The notes under the pieces are model-generated. The model did no database searches. It was not told the origin of the DNA and saw only the letters and a program-made list of their open reading frames with translations. 64,000 nucleotides of DNA. Origin: Diphasiastrum complanatum (lineage: Eukaryota > Streptophyta > Lycopodiopsida > Lycopodiales > Lycopodiaceae). A program made the position numbers and the translations under genes. Positions 1 to 10,247 of the stretch are shown here, piece by piece (the first letter of the stretch is position 1; each line of letters starts with the position of its first letter). The stretch spans positions 21,372,988 through 21,436,987 of the forward strand of contig CM055110.1 of NCBI GenBank assembly GCA_029204225.1, read 5' to 3'.

Positions 1-361
1 TATGACTACTGCAAGGTTTTTAGCAAGATTCACTGCTATGATCTTTCACTCTTTTTATAGAAGTCTCACTGAATTGGTATGACAGACAATATCTTGAATG
101 TTTTCTACTTTGTGAGCTAAGAGCGCCATCAAAAACTAACCATAGCACATAAATTCCCAACCCAAATCAACTCTTTTGAAAAGAAAAAGCATAATGTACA
201 ACAAACCGGAATTTTGGAAACAGAGACACATGGTTGATATGGTTAGATGAACACAAAAACTGATCATATCTTGAAATTACGATCAGCGAAGCACACATTA
301 GAGAAGGGCCGGTAGTGGAAGATGAACTAAAGATGATCATGTATAAATAGCAGAACCGTAC

Positions 362-469
362 CTTCTCTTCTTTGCCGTTCTCATTCAAAGCAAATTCTTC
401 CTTGCGAGACGACTTTGAAGCCTTTTTTGAACCAATCAAGCCCAAAAGCCATCTTCTAGATGTACCCAT
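362..469 (-). CDS. First coding exon of an IQD-like (IQ67-domain) calmodulin-binding protein, partial
   Basis: The exon reads from ATG 469 to a good splice donor (GAGAAG|GTACGG) after 362 and gives exactly 36 codons, phase 0. The peptide starts MGTSRRWLLGLIGSKKASKS and turns Lys/Glu-rich. Plant IQD proteins typically begin this way (MG..G.W...L.G.KK plus a basic-acidic stretch), as microtubule- or membrane-associated calmodulin-binding scaffolds. The IQ67 domain itself lies in later exons, outside the window to the left, so the assignment rests on the N-terminus alone. A possible acceptor (GACGCACAG) ends two bases before the ATG on the minus strand, which suggests an intron in the 5' UTR. 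The 100-residue open frame that runs on past 362 is intron readthrough. An unrelated short basic N-terminus is the main alternative. Confidence 0.55.
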
Positions 470-2280
470 AGCTGTGCGTCAGAGGTATATCATAGGTCAA
501 GGAGCCTGTAACCTGCAGGCTGCGACAATGAACGTACTAAATAACCTCTGGGCTTCAAAGAGCTGGTAAATCTTGCAAGTTTTCAACTTAAAAAGCATTG
601 GATGATAATTGCAACTGATATACCGCCTCTCGATACACTTTGGCAACATCTCAGGTTAGCTTTTAAAAACCGGCTACTATGATGCTGCAACTTTTTCATA
701 TTATTATCATGCTTGCCTTCTTGCTGCACATAAAAGGAAAAAAGAAAGAGCAAATATTTTTGAATTATGCAGCTTTGTTAGGGTTGGCTGAAAGGGCCCT
801 CGATTGCTGATCGAGACTTTAACATTCTGACTCTTCATGAGCAAACCCGGAATTTTAGATGGTTGATAAAAATGCTCAACAATCACAATCCTACTAGCTT
901 CCTTTCAATCTGGAAAGTTAAAGCTAAATAGTATCTATCTGAAAATTAAATAAGCGTAAATTGCAAATATTCATCCTTCGATAGTTTTAAGACGATTCAG
1001 AACAGGTAATCGGTCCAAAATGCTTCTAATGTTCCAAAGCTATAAGAGATTAGATCAAGGAGGTTGTGGACGTTCACATAGCTTTCTCAGTCAGAAATGC
1101 TTCTCCGAGATGATGAATACCATCAAATCGTAGCTCCCAACATAGTAGGAATGAAATCATGCTACGACTATTAGTGAGTCTTTATAACAGTACTTTTGCC
1201 AGCTCAGGTCTTGCTCAGAAAAGACTGACTAGACTTCCAAAGTTGTCTACTTTCAAAAGGAAGACCTTGACTACTTTGCAAGGATCGGAATTGCTTCCAT
1301 GGAATACGTAGTGTAACTTTTTTTCATTCCATTGCACCTGTGCGACTATGTCACATGTAAGAAATTAACAGATGTTTGGCCATATCCTTGTATCCCTCGC
1401 CCTTTATGACATGTAACTTCTGTTGCAAAACAATTGCATCTAGATTAGTATAAACAAATCACAGAATAGAGAAACCAATATGGTTTCTTTATCAACTCGA
1501 TGAGGGTCCCAGCAAACCACAAAGCAGAAAAGCTTTCTACTAAGTCCATTAGTCAGTCGAGATGGATTTCTAAACCTCAAATCCCAACTTCCAGTGTACG
1601 TCTTAGAAGAAGATAATCCACGAACTATATGTAATGCAAAAGTATTTAAAGCCATTGGGAACTAGGATTAAATCATGATACTATGTGCATATGATATCCA
1701 TTTCACGGATACGCAATGCAGTTCAAATGCTTGAGACAAAAGTTACCGATACAACGAATTCAGCAGTTATATCCGGGAGCAATCTAAGAAGCTCATTACT
1801 TGTTTGCTTTCTGGGGACAAAGAAACATCTACTGCAGCATCAGGCGGACCACCATTCTTTCACAACATATATTGTCTCTAGCTGAATTCAGAAGTATTGT
1901 TCTGGGTTCATTGCGATCAATGCATTCAAGCTTGGCTTGCACCTCTCAAAAGAAGCTGCAAATTATAATTTCCTCCAAAATCAGAGAATGATTCGGTCTA
2001 ATACTATATCATAGGCCATAAAAGAGATTGAAAGCATTGCATATATCAGATTGCAAACTGCAGGCAACCACGATCCAGCTACAAATGCCTTCTTCGGTGA
2101 TCGCTCATAAACGGAGCCTGCAAAAGTGTGTAACAGACAGAAATAGAGGGATTCTGGAATGTGGATGCCGCTGCCGGAGCGCATCTGCTGTGAGGGAGGC
2201 AGCGCCCGTGAGAAACACTGGCAGGAAAGAGGGGCTGATACTTGCAGGGTGGCGCTACCCGTGACAAGACAGAGGCGCCT
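470..2280 (-). other. Upstream region of the IQD-like gene, probably a 5' UTR intron
   Basis: AT-rich DNA with only short overlapping open frames on both strands and no protein I recognise. If the acceptor just upstream of ATG 469 is used, this interval is a 5' UTR intron. A plausible donor on the minus strand (CACTGAG|GTATCTG) lies near 2291. Confidence 0.25.
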
Positions 2281-2435
2281 CCACAGATACCTCAGTGACT
2301 GAACGCTGGAGCTGGAGCTGTAGTCTGGAAGAGTGTCACATGCATATTGCTGCCTCCGTCTTCTCCAACCACTCGGGTAGCAACTGGCGTATAACCACGT
2401 GTCCAAATATGCAAAACTTATGACACGTCATCAAG
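2281..2435 (-). promoter_or_regulatory. Candidate 5' UTR exon and proximal promoter of the IQD-like gene, with G-box
   Basis: A locally GC-richer island. It contains a perfect G-box core CACGTG (2396-2401) and a second ACGT-core site, TGACACGTCA (2421-2430), both classical plant bZIP/bHLH targets. It sits upstream of the minus-strand exon and next to the candidate 5' UTR donor. No TATA box can be fixed. Open frames here (1981-2406 minus and others) overlap in three frames and are not convincing genes. Confidence 0.3.
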
Positions 2436-3179
2436 CTGACTCCCAGGGGCCAGCACCCACCCGAAGGTACACCTTAGGATTGTTTAGTTAAGGGCGTGGG
2501 CATTTTTAAGGTTTTGTTTTTTTACTTATCACATTTTTAAAACCTCGGCAAGCGAGTTGATAATTAATGGACCAATTCCATTCCTTTTCAAACTTGGTTT
2601 ATAATTAATTATGAGTATTAAATGTAGGGTCGCAGTTTTATTGGCTAATATGAATCCATGTCATTGGTCCATTTTTTTCCAAGATTAGAAACTTGCTAGA
2701 TATTGTAGTCTGGAACCACCCTCACATACAATTTTATCCAATACTAATGAAGTATATGTGATAGTGGAGAGATGATGAGATTATGAATCCATCTCATTAA
2801 TGTATTTCACAATAACACATCATTCTTCATCTTTAGTGAGGGGGAAGGCCTCTCCTCTTCCATGCTGGGAGGGGTTCGGGCCTTTCCCTGCGTAATGTGA
2901 AGTGCGAAGGTAGGGGAGAAACTTGACCCATGCTTCTAACTCGGGTCGCTTGCAGTTTTAGTTTCTTTGTAACTGAGAAGAGGCAAGATTTTCACAAGGG
3001 ATTGCGATGACCGCTACCTGCAGTTGCTTTGTGATACTGACCATTCCAAAGTGGCCTTGTTTTCAAGCATCATGTTCACGGATCATTCAAATACACGAAT
3101 CCATTACATTGACAGCCCTTTACGTTGAAATTTTTATTTATTGTTGTCGGAGAGTGGTGTGCAGCAAATAGGTCTAGCT
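2436..3179. other. Intergenic, nothing identified
   Basis: AT-rich sequence with short low-complexity runs. I see no coding signal, RNA gene or recognisable element. Confidence 0.4.
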
Positions 3180-3460
3180 CGAAAAGAAAACGAATGAAAA
3201 TAATTCGTGTGTCTAGAAAGAAAACTTTTCGTGCATGGCGGAATAAACTAACTTCATCTTTCCAATATGCATGACTACGCCTATCAATTTCAAACAAGAC
3301 AATAGTGATAGAAATCACGTTTGAACTTATAGTAACTAACTTCGAAATTGCCTGTACTACAGTGATTACGTAGCCAAACAATTAAGCATAAAAAATTATC
3401 AGACAAATAATTAGTCGCGAAGAACTCCAGAAAATGCATACATTCTGAGACGAAGCTGAA
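3180..3460 (-). mobile_element. Diverged LTR fragment of the same copia family as at 12.0-12.7 and 35.3-36.0 kb
   Basis: Three blocks are shared with the LTR at 35,261-35,975 in the same order and orientation: GCATGACTACGCCTATCA (3269-3286), a TAGTGATAGAAATCA block, and GATTACGTAGCCAAACA (3364-3380), followed by an AATT.GTCGCGAA block near 3410. The reverse complement of the same blocks is at 12,488-12,562. No internal retroelement domain is attached, so this is a solo or truncated LTR. Its ends are not defined. Confidence 0.5.
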
Positions 3461-3850
3461 CGCAATAAAGGATAGTATTGATTCAAAACAAAACAGAAGT
3501 AAATGAGTACAATAAGTTGCAAATCGTAGCCGTGTACTCTATGCTATCTCTGAACGACTAAAATGAAAGTCTGAATTAAGCGCAATGCTTATAAGCAGTA
3601 GCGCAATAACAATCTCTAAAACAACTCTAAGAAGTGAGCTAGAATGCTCAGGAGTGTTCAAGCTCACAGGCTTGAGAGAGAGAGAACTAACTACTCAAAA
3701 ACTTCTGATCATAAAGATGTATGAATATGAACAACTATTTATACTAAAAAATTAGGTCGTCAATTACGATCTCCAGTTGGCTGGTGATCAGCTGGCATCC
3801 ATCCGATCCTTGTCATTGATTACTGATAAGTGGTGAAGTTGAACTCTATG

Positions 3851-3905
3851 TAATTTTGCAGACTGTGTAAAAACACTTGTAATTTTGCAGACTGTGTAAA
3901 CACAT
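3851..3905. repeat. Short tandem duplication (about 28 bp)
   Basis: Two adjacent copies of a unit containing TGTAATTTTGCAGACTGTGT, the second slightly diverged. No function is apparent. Confidence 0.8.
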
Positions 3906-4049
3906 GAGAAAAACCACAAAAGTGAATAAACAGTGGATGAAGATTAAAACAGATTAGCTGATTGGTAAGAAGGAGAATAATCCAACACTTGTTTCATGTT
4001 TTGCACTTTTTGTTTTTCATTGTTACTGTTCATGTTTTGTATTTTGCAT

Positions 4050-5620
4050 TTCTAACTCATTGCTTTTGCACGCTTCATGTGTTGCAGTTTTTAGTTAGGG
4101 CCAACTCACTGCTTGTGCTTTCATATTCGGGTTCTCAGCTGATTCGGGTTCTTGCATCTCCTGAAGAACGAACCATTGCTTGCATATTTCGGTTCGTGCA
4201 TTTCTGAAAAACGATCTATTCAAAGAGGTGAAACTGATGCTGACTTTCATTGACGATAACCTCGCCTCAAGCCCTAGGAACAAAATGAATCCATTAGGCG
4301 TCTGCTTGTACGTTCCAATGCAGGTACGATGTCTTTTGCTCCCCATTCATTTGTCACATTTGAATGCAGGTATGCAACCTGAAATAAAGTCCTACAGCCA
4401 CGATCATCTGCTTATGAAGGTAGCGCATGATTCCTAAACCGCTACAGCCGAGATTATCTGCTTATGAAGGTAGCACATGATTCTTAAAGAGGAGTTGCAG
4501 CCACCAGCAGAAGTGAGACTTATTTAGCAGTAAAATAGCAGGCTACATTCCTGTGTATTTGCCTTTTTGATTTCGTTTTTGTTTCCTAAGCTATTTAAAA
4601 ATGGAGAAGTCTAATTGTTTATGCACGCTTCAGGTGTTGCGGTCTTCATTAGGCTAACTCACTTCTTGTGTTGTCATATTCGGTTTCTTTCATCTTCTGA
4701 AATCGAACTATTGCTTCCAGCTGATTCAGGTTCTTGCATCTTTTGAAACGTGACCCATTGCTTCTAGATTCTTGTTCTTGCATCTTCTCAAAAAGGAGCC
4801 ATTGCTTCTATATTCGGGTTTTTGCATCTTCTCAGAAATGAATCTATTGATAGAGTTGAAACTTTAAAGCGCTGGTGAACTGTTAGTCTTTCATTTGCTT
4901 TTTTTATTTCATTTTTTTTTACTCTTAAGCCATTTAAAAATGGGGAAGTCTAACTGGTTTTCGGAATATCGAAATGCTTGAAATGATTTTAGTGCGGACT
5001 GGAGCTGCTTACCTATGGTTCTCCAACATGATTGATTTGGACGAAAATCTGGACTTTAGAAGACTTCGCAGGTCGTTCCAAGTATGGCAGGAGAGAAGGA
5101 ACGTGTCAGTCACAAACAATGCTTCCAGATTCGTTGTAATAAAGACTTGCTTCCAAATTTGGTGTAATAAAGACTTGCTCTGCAGTTTCTTGTTTGGCAT
5201 TACATTAGTAAGAGAGTGCGAATAGTTAATTCAAGGTAAATTTTCATGATTACAAACTTTGTTTCTATTTTTATCTTTTGTGGGAGTGTGGCTATTAGTT
5301 CATCTCTTGTGTTTACGACTTGGTTCATCTTTGGTGTTTATTGTTTGTCTCTGGTGGATAGCCATGGTTGTTATGGCTATCGGTTCATCTCTAGTGAATA
5401 GTTATGTTCTCATCTATCCTCATGAAGCACTTGACATTTTCCCTCACATACGAGTTCTTGCATCTTCTGAAAACTGAACTATTGACAAAGCTGAAACTTT
5501 AAAGCTGAAACTTTAAATCAGAAGATCATTTTCAAGTGTCGCTGAACTGTTTGTTTGTTATTCACTGTTCTGATTTTGTCTTTTTTTACTCTTATGTTAT
5601 TTACAAATGGAGAAGTCAAC
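4050..5620. repeat. Degenerate array with about three copies of a 450-800 bp unit
   Basis: The same landmarks recur in order at irregular spacing: GCACGCTTCA.GTGTTGC (4068, 4625), GGTTCTTGCATCT.CTGAA (4148, 4730, 5452), GTTGAAACTTTAAA or GCTGAAACTTTAAA (4854, 5490), and ATTTAAAAATGG.GAAGTC (4594, 4930; diverged at 5599). A shorter unit of about 55 bp (TTGCATCTTCT..AAA...CATTGCTTCTA) repeats within 4680-4860. Small open frames here are not conserved between copies and I do not call them genes. Confidence 0.5.
4392..4491. repeat. 50-bp tandem duplication
   Basis: Two adjacent 50-bp units start at CTACAGCC (4392 and 4442). Both contain ATCTGCTTATGAAGGTAGC and differ at a handful of positions. 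Confidence 0.9.
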
Positions 5621-5738
5621 TGCACTTATTTTTCTGATGGTGTTTGTCACTTCCAAAAGCTCTTTGCAAGATCCAAATTCTATCACTCATCAACTTTAAC
5701 CAAAATCTGAGAGTCTGTCCTGTAATTTTTTTTGGCAG

Positions 5739-7732
5739 TCATAATGATTAATGAATCTTCATCTGATGCTGAAGAAAATGAGGATGTAGTAGGTGAAACT
5801 GCAGCTGTTTCTAAATATGGTCGTACATTTTGAACAATTAATCCTAAGGAGATTACAAATGTCATGTTAAAAAAGAGTATTCATGCTGAAAATTGGGCTC
5901 GGTCATTCATGGCGGAAGCATTGTAATCTCCCTCTGCTAAAACTATTGAGGATCTTACTGAAAGTTCTGATCTTAAAGGTTTGTTGATCTTCTTGTTTTG
6001 TTCATGTTACAAGTTCAAAAGAAAGATGGCAAAATGTATCCTCCTGAGAGGTAATGATTTTTTTATGTTTTTATTTTAGTTGTTTGCTAGATAATGACCT
6101 TATGTATGCATATTGTTGTAGTTGTTTTTTGCCCCTTTTTTTTTTAAGGTTGTCAGGATAATTATTCCTATTTTTGCTGATCGCAGCATAAGTAGCATGT
6201 TTCGTGCAATTGGAAGGATTATTTGATCTCGTCAAGAAAAAAGGGTTATTGATTCTGGTGTTGCGGAGATTCCTTTTGATATTTTGACCGATGTTCATTA
6301 TCGCAAAGCCAAGGTTGCTATCGAGGACGCTATAAGAAGATCTAGTTGTATTGGATTGGGTAGATATTGAAAAAGGGTTGACGTGTTATCTGTTGCTGAT
6401 GAGAAGAAGATGCTTGCTGAACCACACCTACATAATAATGTTGCAGATGGTTGTAGTATGAGATTTGCATATTTTTGTACGCATAATTCTTTGTTAGAGG
6501 TGCATAGGAGCTTCGGGACTTGAAAGACATTGATTTTGAGGCTACCCGAAGATGAATATGGAGAATATGTTAGGTAGTTATTTTGTTTTTATGATTCATG
6601 TGAGATATTATATTACTAAGTGTTTATTGTTGTGTGTAGGGTTTCACATGGTAAGTTGGATTTGTATTTTGTTTTTAGGTTTGCCGAAGATGTTTTCAAA
6701 AATTACAAGTTGGATATTGCACATTGTGCTCCTGAAAAAAGACATCGACCTGTAAAATGTTATAATAGTGATGTTGTGGAGACTTACAAAGCTTTGATTG
6801 GGCATCGTCCTGTTTGGAATGATGATGAGCCTCCACCTCACCCTTTGTTTTTAACGCCAATAAAAATCCTATTGATAAGGATATAGTATGAAATGTAGTG
6901 TATTTGATTTATTTTATATTTTATTTGTTGTTATGTTCATTATGAGTTTGGGCATCATCTTATTTGTACTAGCATTCAATATTTATGAAGTGGTATAGCA
7001 GAAATGCTGTTGGAAAATCTACTTTATCAAAGTGGGTGAAGTCCATGTTATTTCAATCTGGAGTGGTGGGCGCATTTAGCAATAAATCTGAACGTGTTGT
7101 TGGTATAAACAGGTTGAATAATGTTGGAGTTCCTGCAGAATGTGGTATGAAGATAACTGGTCATCATGACGTTCGAAGAAAGTTTTCCTGAGAGTGTAAC
7201 TTGTTGTGTGCTTTTATACTGTTGTGTGCTGATATATTGTTAAGCTTTTATGTATTATTTTGTAATTTTTTTTTTCTTTTTAAAATTTAGGTATCATCGA
7301 GATAATAAGGGCATTAAAGAGCATGCAATGCAGCGCATCATTTTTTGTGATGAAAATAAATTTGAAGATGCATTGGCTACTGAAGTAGATAAATATAACA
7401 AGGTACAGTGTAAGGGAAAATCTGTTGCAGAAAAGCTTGATATTCCATCTTCATCAAATGACGTTTTCAAGGAAGTCAGACATCCTTTTGTGGATGTTAC
7501 TCAACGTGCGAGCAATTTTAATGTTGATCATGAAGATGAGTTTTGGTGTAACCCATTAATTATGTGAAGGTTGTTGATGATGCTTTTGAGAAATATGAGG
7601 GGAATATGAAGTCACGTTTACTATCTTCACCTACAGTTAATAGCACTCACGTTGAGTGTGGGACATAATTTTTCAAACAATAGTAATTGTCACATCATTT
7701 TCAATGTTTCAGATGCCAACGTGGCAACATGA
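5739..7732 (+). pseudogene. DUF3504 (KRMD) Crypton-type tyrosine recombinase gene, multi-exon, decayed
   Basis: Five exon-like blocks together match the DUF3504/KRMD domain of Crypton-derived tyrosine recombinases (ZMYM2/3/4, QRICH1 and KIAA1958-like proteins). Block 1 (5739-6050, donor GAGAG|GTAATG) ends with the hallmark VQKKDGKMYPPER, after a frameshift. Block 2 (about 6158-6573) carries FDILTD.HYRKA and, at its end, EVHRSFGT then DEYGEYVR. Block 3 (6679 to about 6890) has CAPEKRHRPVK. Block 4 (about 6985-7181) has WYSRNAVGKSTLSKWVK and ends TGHHDVRRK. Block 5 (7291-7567, with a remnant to 7732) begins YHRDNKG and supplies the catalytic Tyr position across the intron. In-frame stops lie at 5831, 5924, 6224 and 6368. 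In the H-x-x-R box the His is Lys (NKSER), so the copy is dead. Exon 2-4 limits are approximate. Confidence 0.65.
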
Positions 7733-8373
7733 ATTTTAAAGGATTTGAGCAAAAAGTAGCTCGTAGTTTTGAAGGATGTTGCTTGGTTTAGAGTTTGTAG
7801 CAGAATTGATAGGATCATAGGAGAACATTAATTTTGTAGATGACATCTGATGAGTAATAGCATTCCATGAACTTTTATATTACTTTTCACTAATGTTCTC
7901 ATGTACTTTGTTACATATACAAAGCATTTTATAGTATTAGAGAATCTTTTTTTTTTTCATGTGAGCAAGAACTTGTATCAAAATTCAAGATCATGCTTTA
8001 GAAAAAGAAATAACATAACATAGTAGAAATGTTTGTCCCTCATTTTCAACATCTGTGAAATCGTGTACATTTGCAGTTTGCCAAGTGTAATAGTAAATAG
8101 TTGATATGTGAGAGGGCACATGACACTTGTTAACTTCATGTCCAAAGCACTTTCCTTAGGAAGACTTGGCATATCATAAAATAGCAAAGCTAGCAATTCA
8201 GTAGAGTAGAGTAGAGGGTCGTCTATCCTTTGGCAACTCTTATGGAAATATTAGAGAAAACAAAACAGAACAATCGAAAGGCAAGATTATTGTCTCTTTT
8301 AGGAAGGATGATTCGCTCTTTATATGTAGATTGCTTGTGATATCAGACTTTCTCAGGTGATCTACCTCCATCT
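7733..8373. other. Intergenic, nothing identified
   Basis: AT-rich spacer between the recombinase relic and the copia-derived ORFs. No LTR terminus or PBS was found that would start the element to its right. Confidence 0.4.
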
Positions 8374-9258
8374 ATGTTCCAAGATGGTGAAGCTCATGAA
8401 GATAGTGCTTTGGCAAAAGCACATGGAGAGTTATTGCCAAGGAGGTCTACTTCTCATCAATTCTCTTATCTTGTTCATTTGGATGATTTCATCTCATCAT
8501 GTAGAAGCAAAAATAGTGCTATTTCATGTGACTTCTTGCTTGAAGACGTTAATTGGAGGTACCTCTTATCAGAAGTGCTTGATATGAAGATTGCAATAGT
8601 TGATACTTTGGGGATCTTTAGATCCATTTTCTTTGCCAATATTCATTTGCACATAAGGAGTAAGGAGGATCCAATTTCAATCAAGAGGATGATGGTAGGA
8701 TTTTCAAATCTACCAATTTAATTCCAAGTGTATGATGGAGATTTGCCAAGGCTTGAAGAGGAGTCTTCTCAACACATGGTTTCAAGGGGATCTTCAAGGT
8801 GCAAGGCTGAGTCTTTGTGGCTCAAAGTTTATGGTAAAGAGAGACAAGTTTCAAGTGGTATTCACTCCAGCATATTCTCTCATGCTTCTCTTTCATTACT
8901 TGATGTACCATCTTGCTTTTATGAGGTTTCTACATCTCATAGTGGGAGTGAGGTAATGATTGTCTTGTATCATGCCTCTAGTATGGACCTATTACTTGTC
9001 ATTTATGGCTTAGATATGTTTCCAAATTACTTAGAAAGCAAGTGGTTGAATCATCAAGTATGTGCCCTTGGTTCTAGTAAGAGCAAGAATGAGTTTGATA
9101 CTCATAATTTGAAAAATCACGTTTTTACATGGTTTGAGGCCATTTGTAAACTTCTCTTGAGATTAAGTGAATCATCCTTGAAGGACACTTGCATCCTTGA
9201 GCAAGTGTTTAGCCTCAAGAAGATCAAAATTTTTATTTCAAGATTAGATCCATTATAA
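8374..9258 (+). mobile_element. Nonautonomous copia-derived internal region, two adjacent ORFs
   Basis: Open frames of 115 residues (8374-8721) and 176 residues (8728-9258) are separated by one stop. The second starts with a segment, PRLEEESSQ...SLWLKVYGKE, that matches the acidic/basic linker between integrase and reverse transcriptase in the copia elements at 36.6-42.6 and 14.7-16.1 kb. Near its end, CKLLLRLSESS matches CKLLMRISEAS of the 14,842-15,723 ORF. No integrase or RT active-site motifs are present. This is a rearranged copia derivative, not a host gene. Confidence 0.5.
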
Positions 9259-9479
9259 ATAAAGTTCATAGTATGTGGACTAGTCAAGCTAGAATGCTTA
9301 ATCTTGATGATCAACACTTTTGCTCATCTTATGATCTTGATCTCTATGATCTTTGTGATCTTTATGAGGAATGGAAGCCTCTGATTTTCATCATGGTGTA
9401 GCCATCTTCATGCAAATGGTATTTTCAAATCAAAGATCATCATCAAAGCATGGAGGAAGCACTTTGGCCAAAATTCAAT

Positions 9480-10062
9480 TGTGATGTAACTTGAGCTAAT
9501 TAGGTTGCTTACACATGTCGAGTTTAGGTTTGATGAGTGATGCACCCTATGTGGTGGCAAAAGTCAAAGGGTCCAATCATAAGAGATAGATGTGTTGGAA
9601 GGGTCCAATCAAAAGTGAGGGATGTTGCATCACACATCCAATAGGATTAGAGAGGCTGTGTTTAAGGGGTTCAATAGAAATTAAGCTTGGATCTCCACGA
9701 GTTTCTATATGTACTTTCATTCCCTTCATTAATGTATGAGAGATCTATGAGCTTTTGAGTGATCAATTTGGAGATTTGCCAATTTTGCTTGTATTGTCTT
9801 CTCTCTCTAGATGAGCCCAAAAGTGATATTTTCTCTCTCTACCCAAGGAGAGGAGCTTGTTGGGACTTAGTTTATTTCATGAAGTCCTCCACACGTGTGA
9901 AACACCTTCTGGTAATGAATGAATGCATGTAGAATGGTCTTTTTGCCTTAGATCTTGTCATTGATCTTGGATTTCAATCAATAGGTGATCTATAGTGCAG
10001 GAGCCAAGCTTAGGAGATCAATTTCACACATTAGGGCATTCTCACATGTGTGAATTTTCACA
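9480..10062 (+). mobile_element. Candidate LTR (TGTGATG...TTTTCACA)
   Basis: A 583-bp stretch downstream of the 8.4-9.3 kb copia-derived ORFs begins TGTGATGTAAC and ends GTGTGAATTTTCACA, so the termini form TGTGA/TCACA inverted ends like the other copia LTRs here. It also carries the ACACGTGTG palindrome (about 9890) typical of LTRs in this window. No second copy is visible and no clear polypurine tract precedes it. Confidence 0.35.
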
Positions 10063-10247
10063 AAGCATAGGCACAACAACAAATTATTCCTACAATTGAG
10101 TCCATATCAAGTATTACATTTTTTTTCAATAATATTAGTATAATTTCAAGCATAGTTTTTCATTTCATCTTTTTGATATTGTTGGCTAATTCTGGAAACA
10201 TTCTATGAGTGACTAGTTGATGGTTTTAATTTTGATAAGCTGTCTCC

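Noticed and set aside
1981-2406. 141-residue minus-strand ORF, with overlapping ORFs in two other frames
   Set aside because: The GC-rich promoter/5' UTR region is open in several frames by composition; no domain and no consistent start.
5739-7732. Ngaro/DIRS retroelement instead of Crypton-type
   Set aside because: No RT or RNase H nearby, and the N-terminal DUF3504 motif (KKDG.MYPPE) points to the KRMD/Crypton group.
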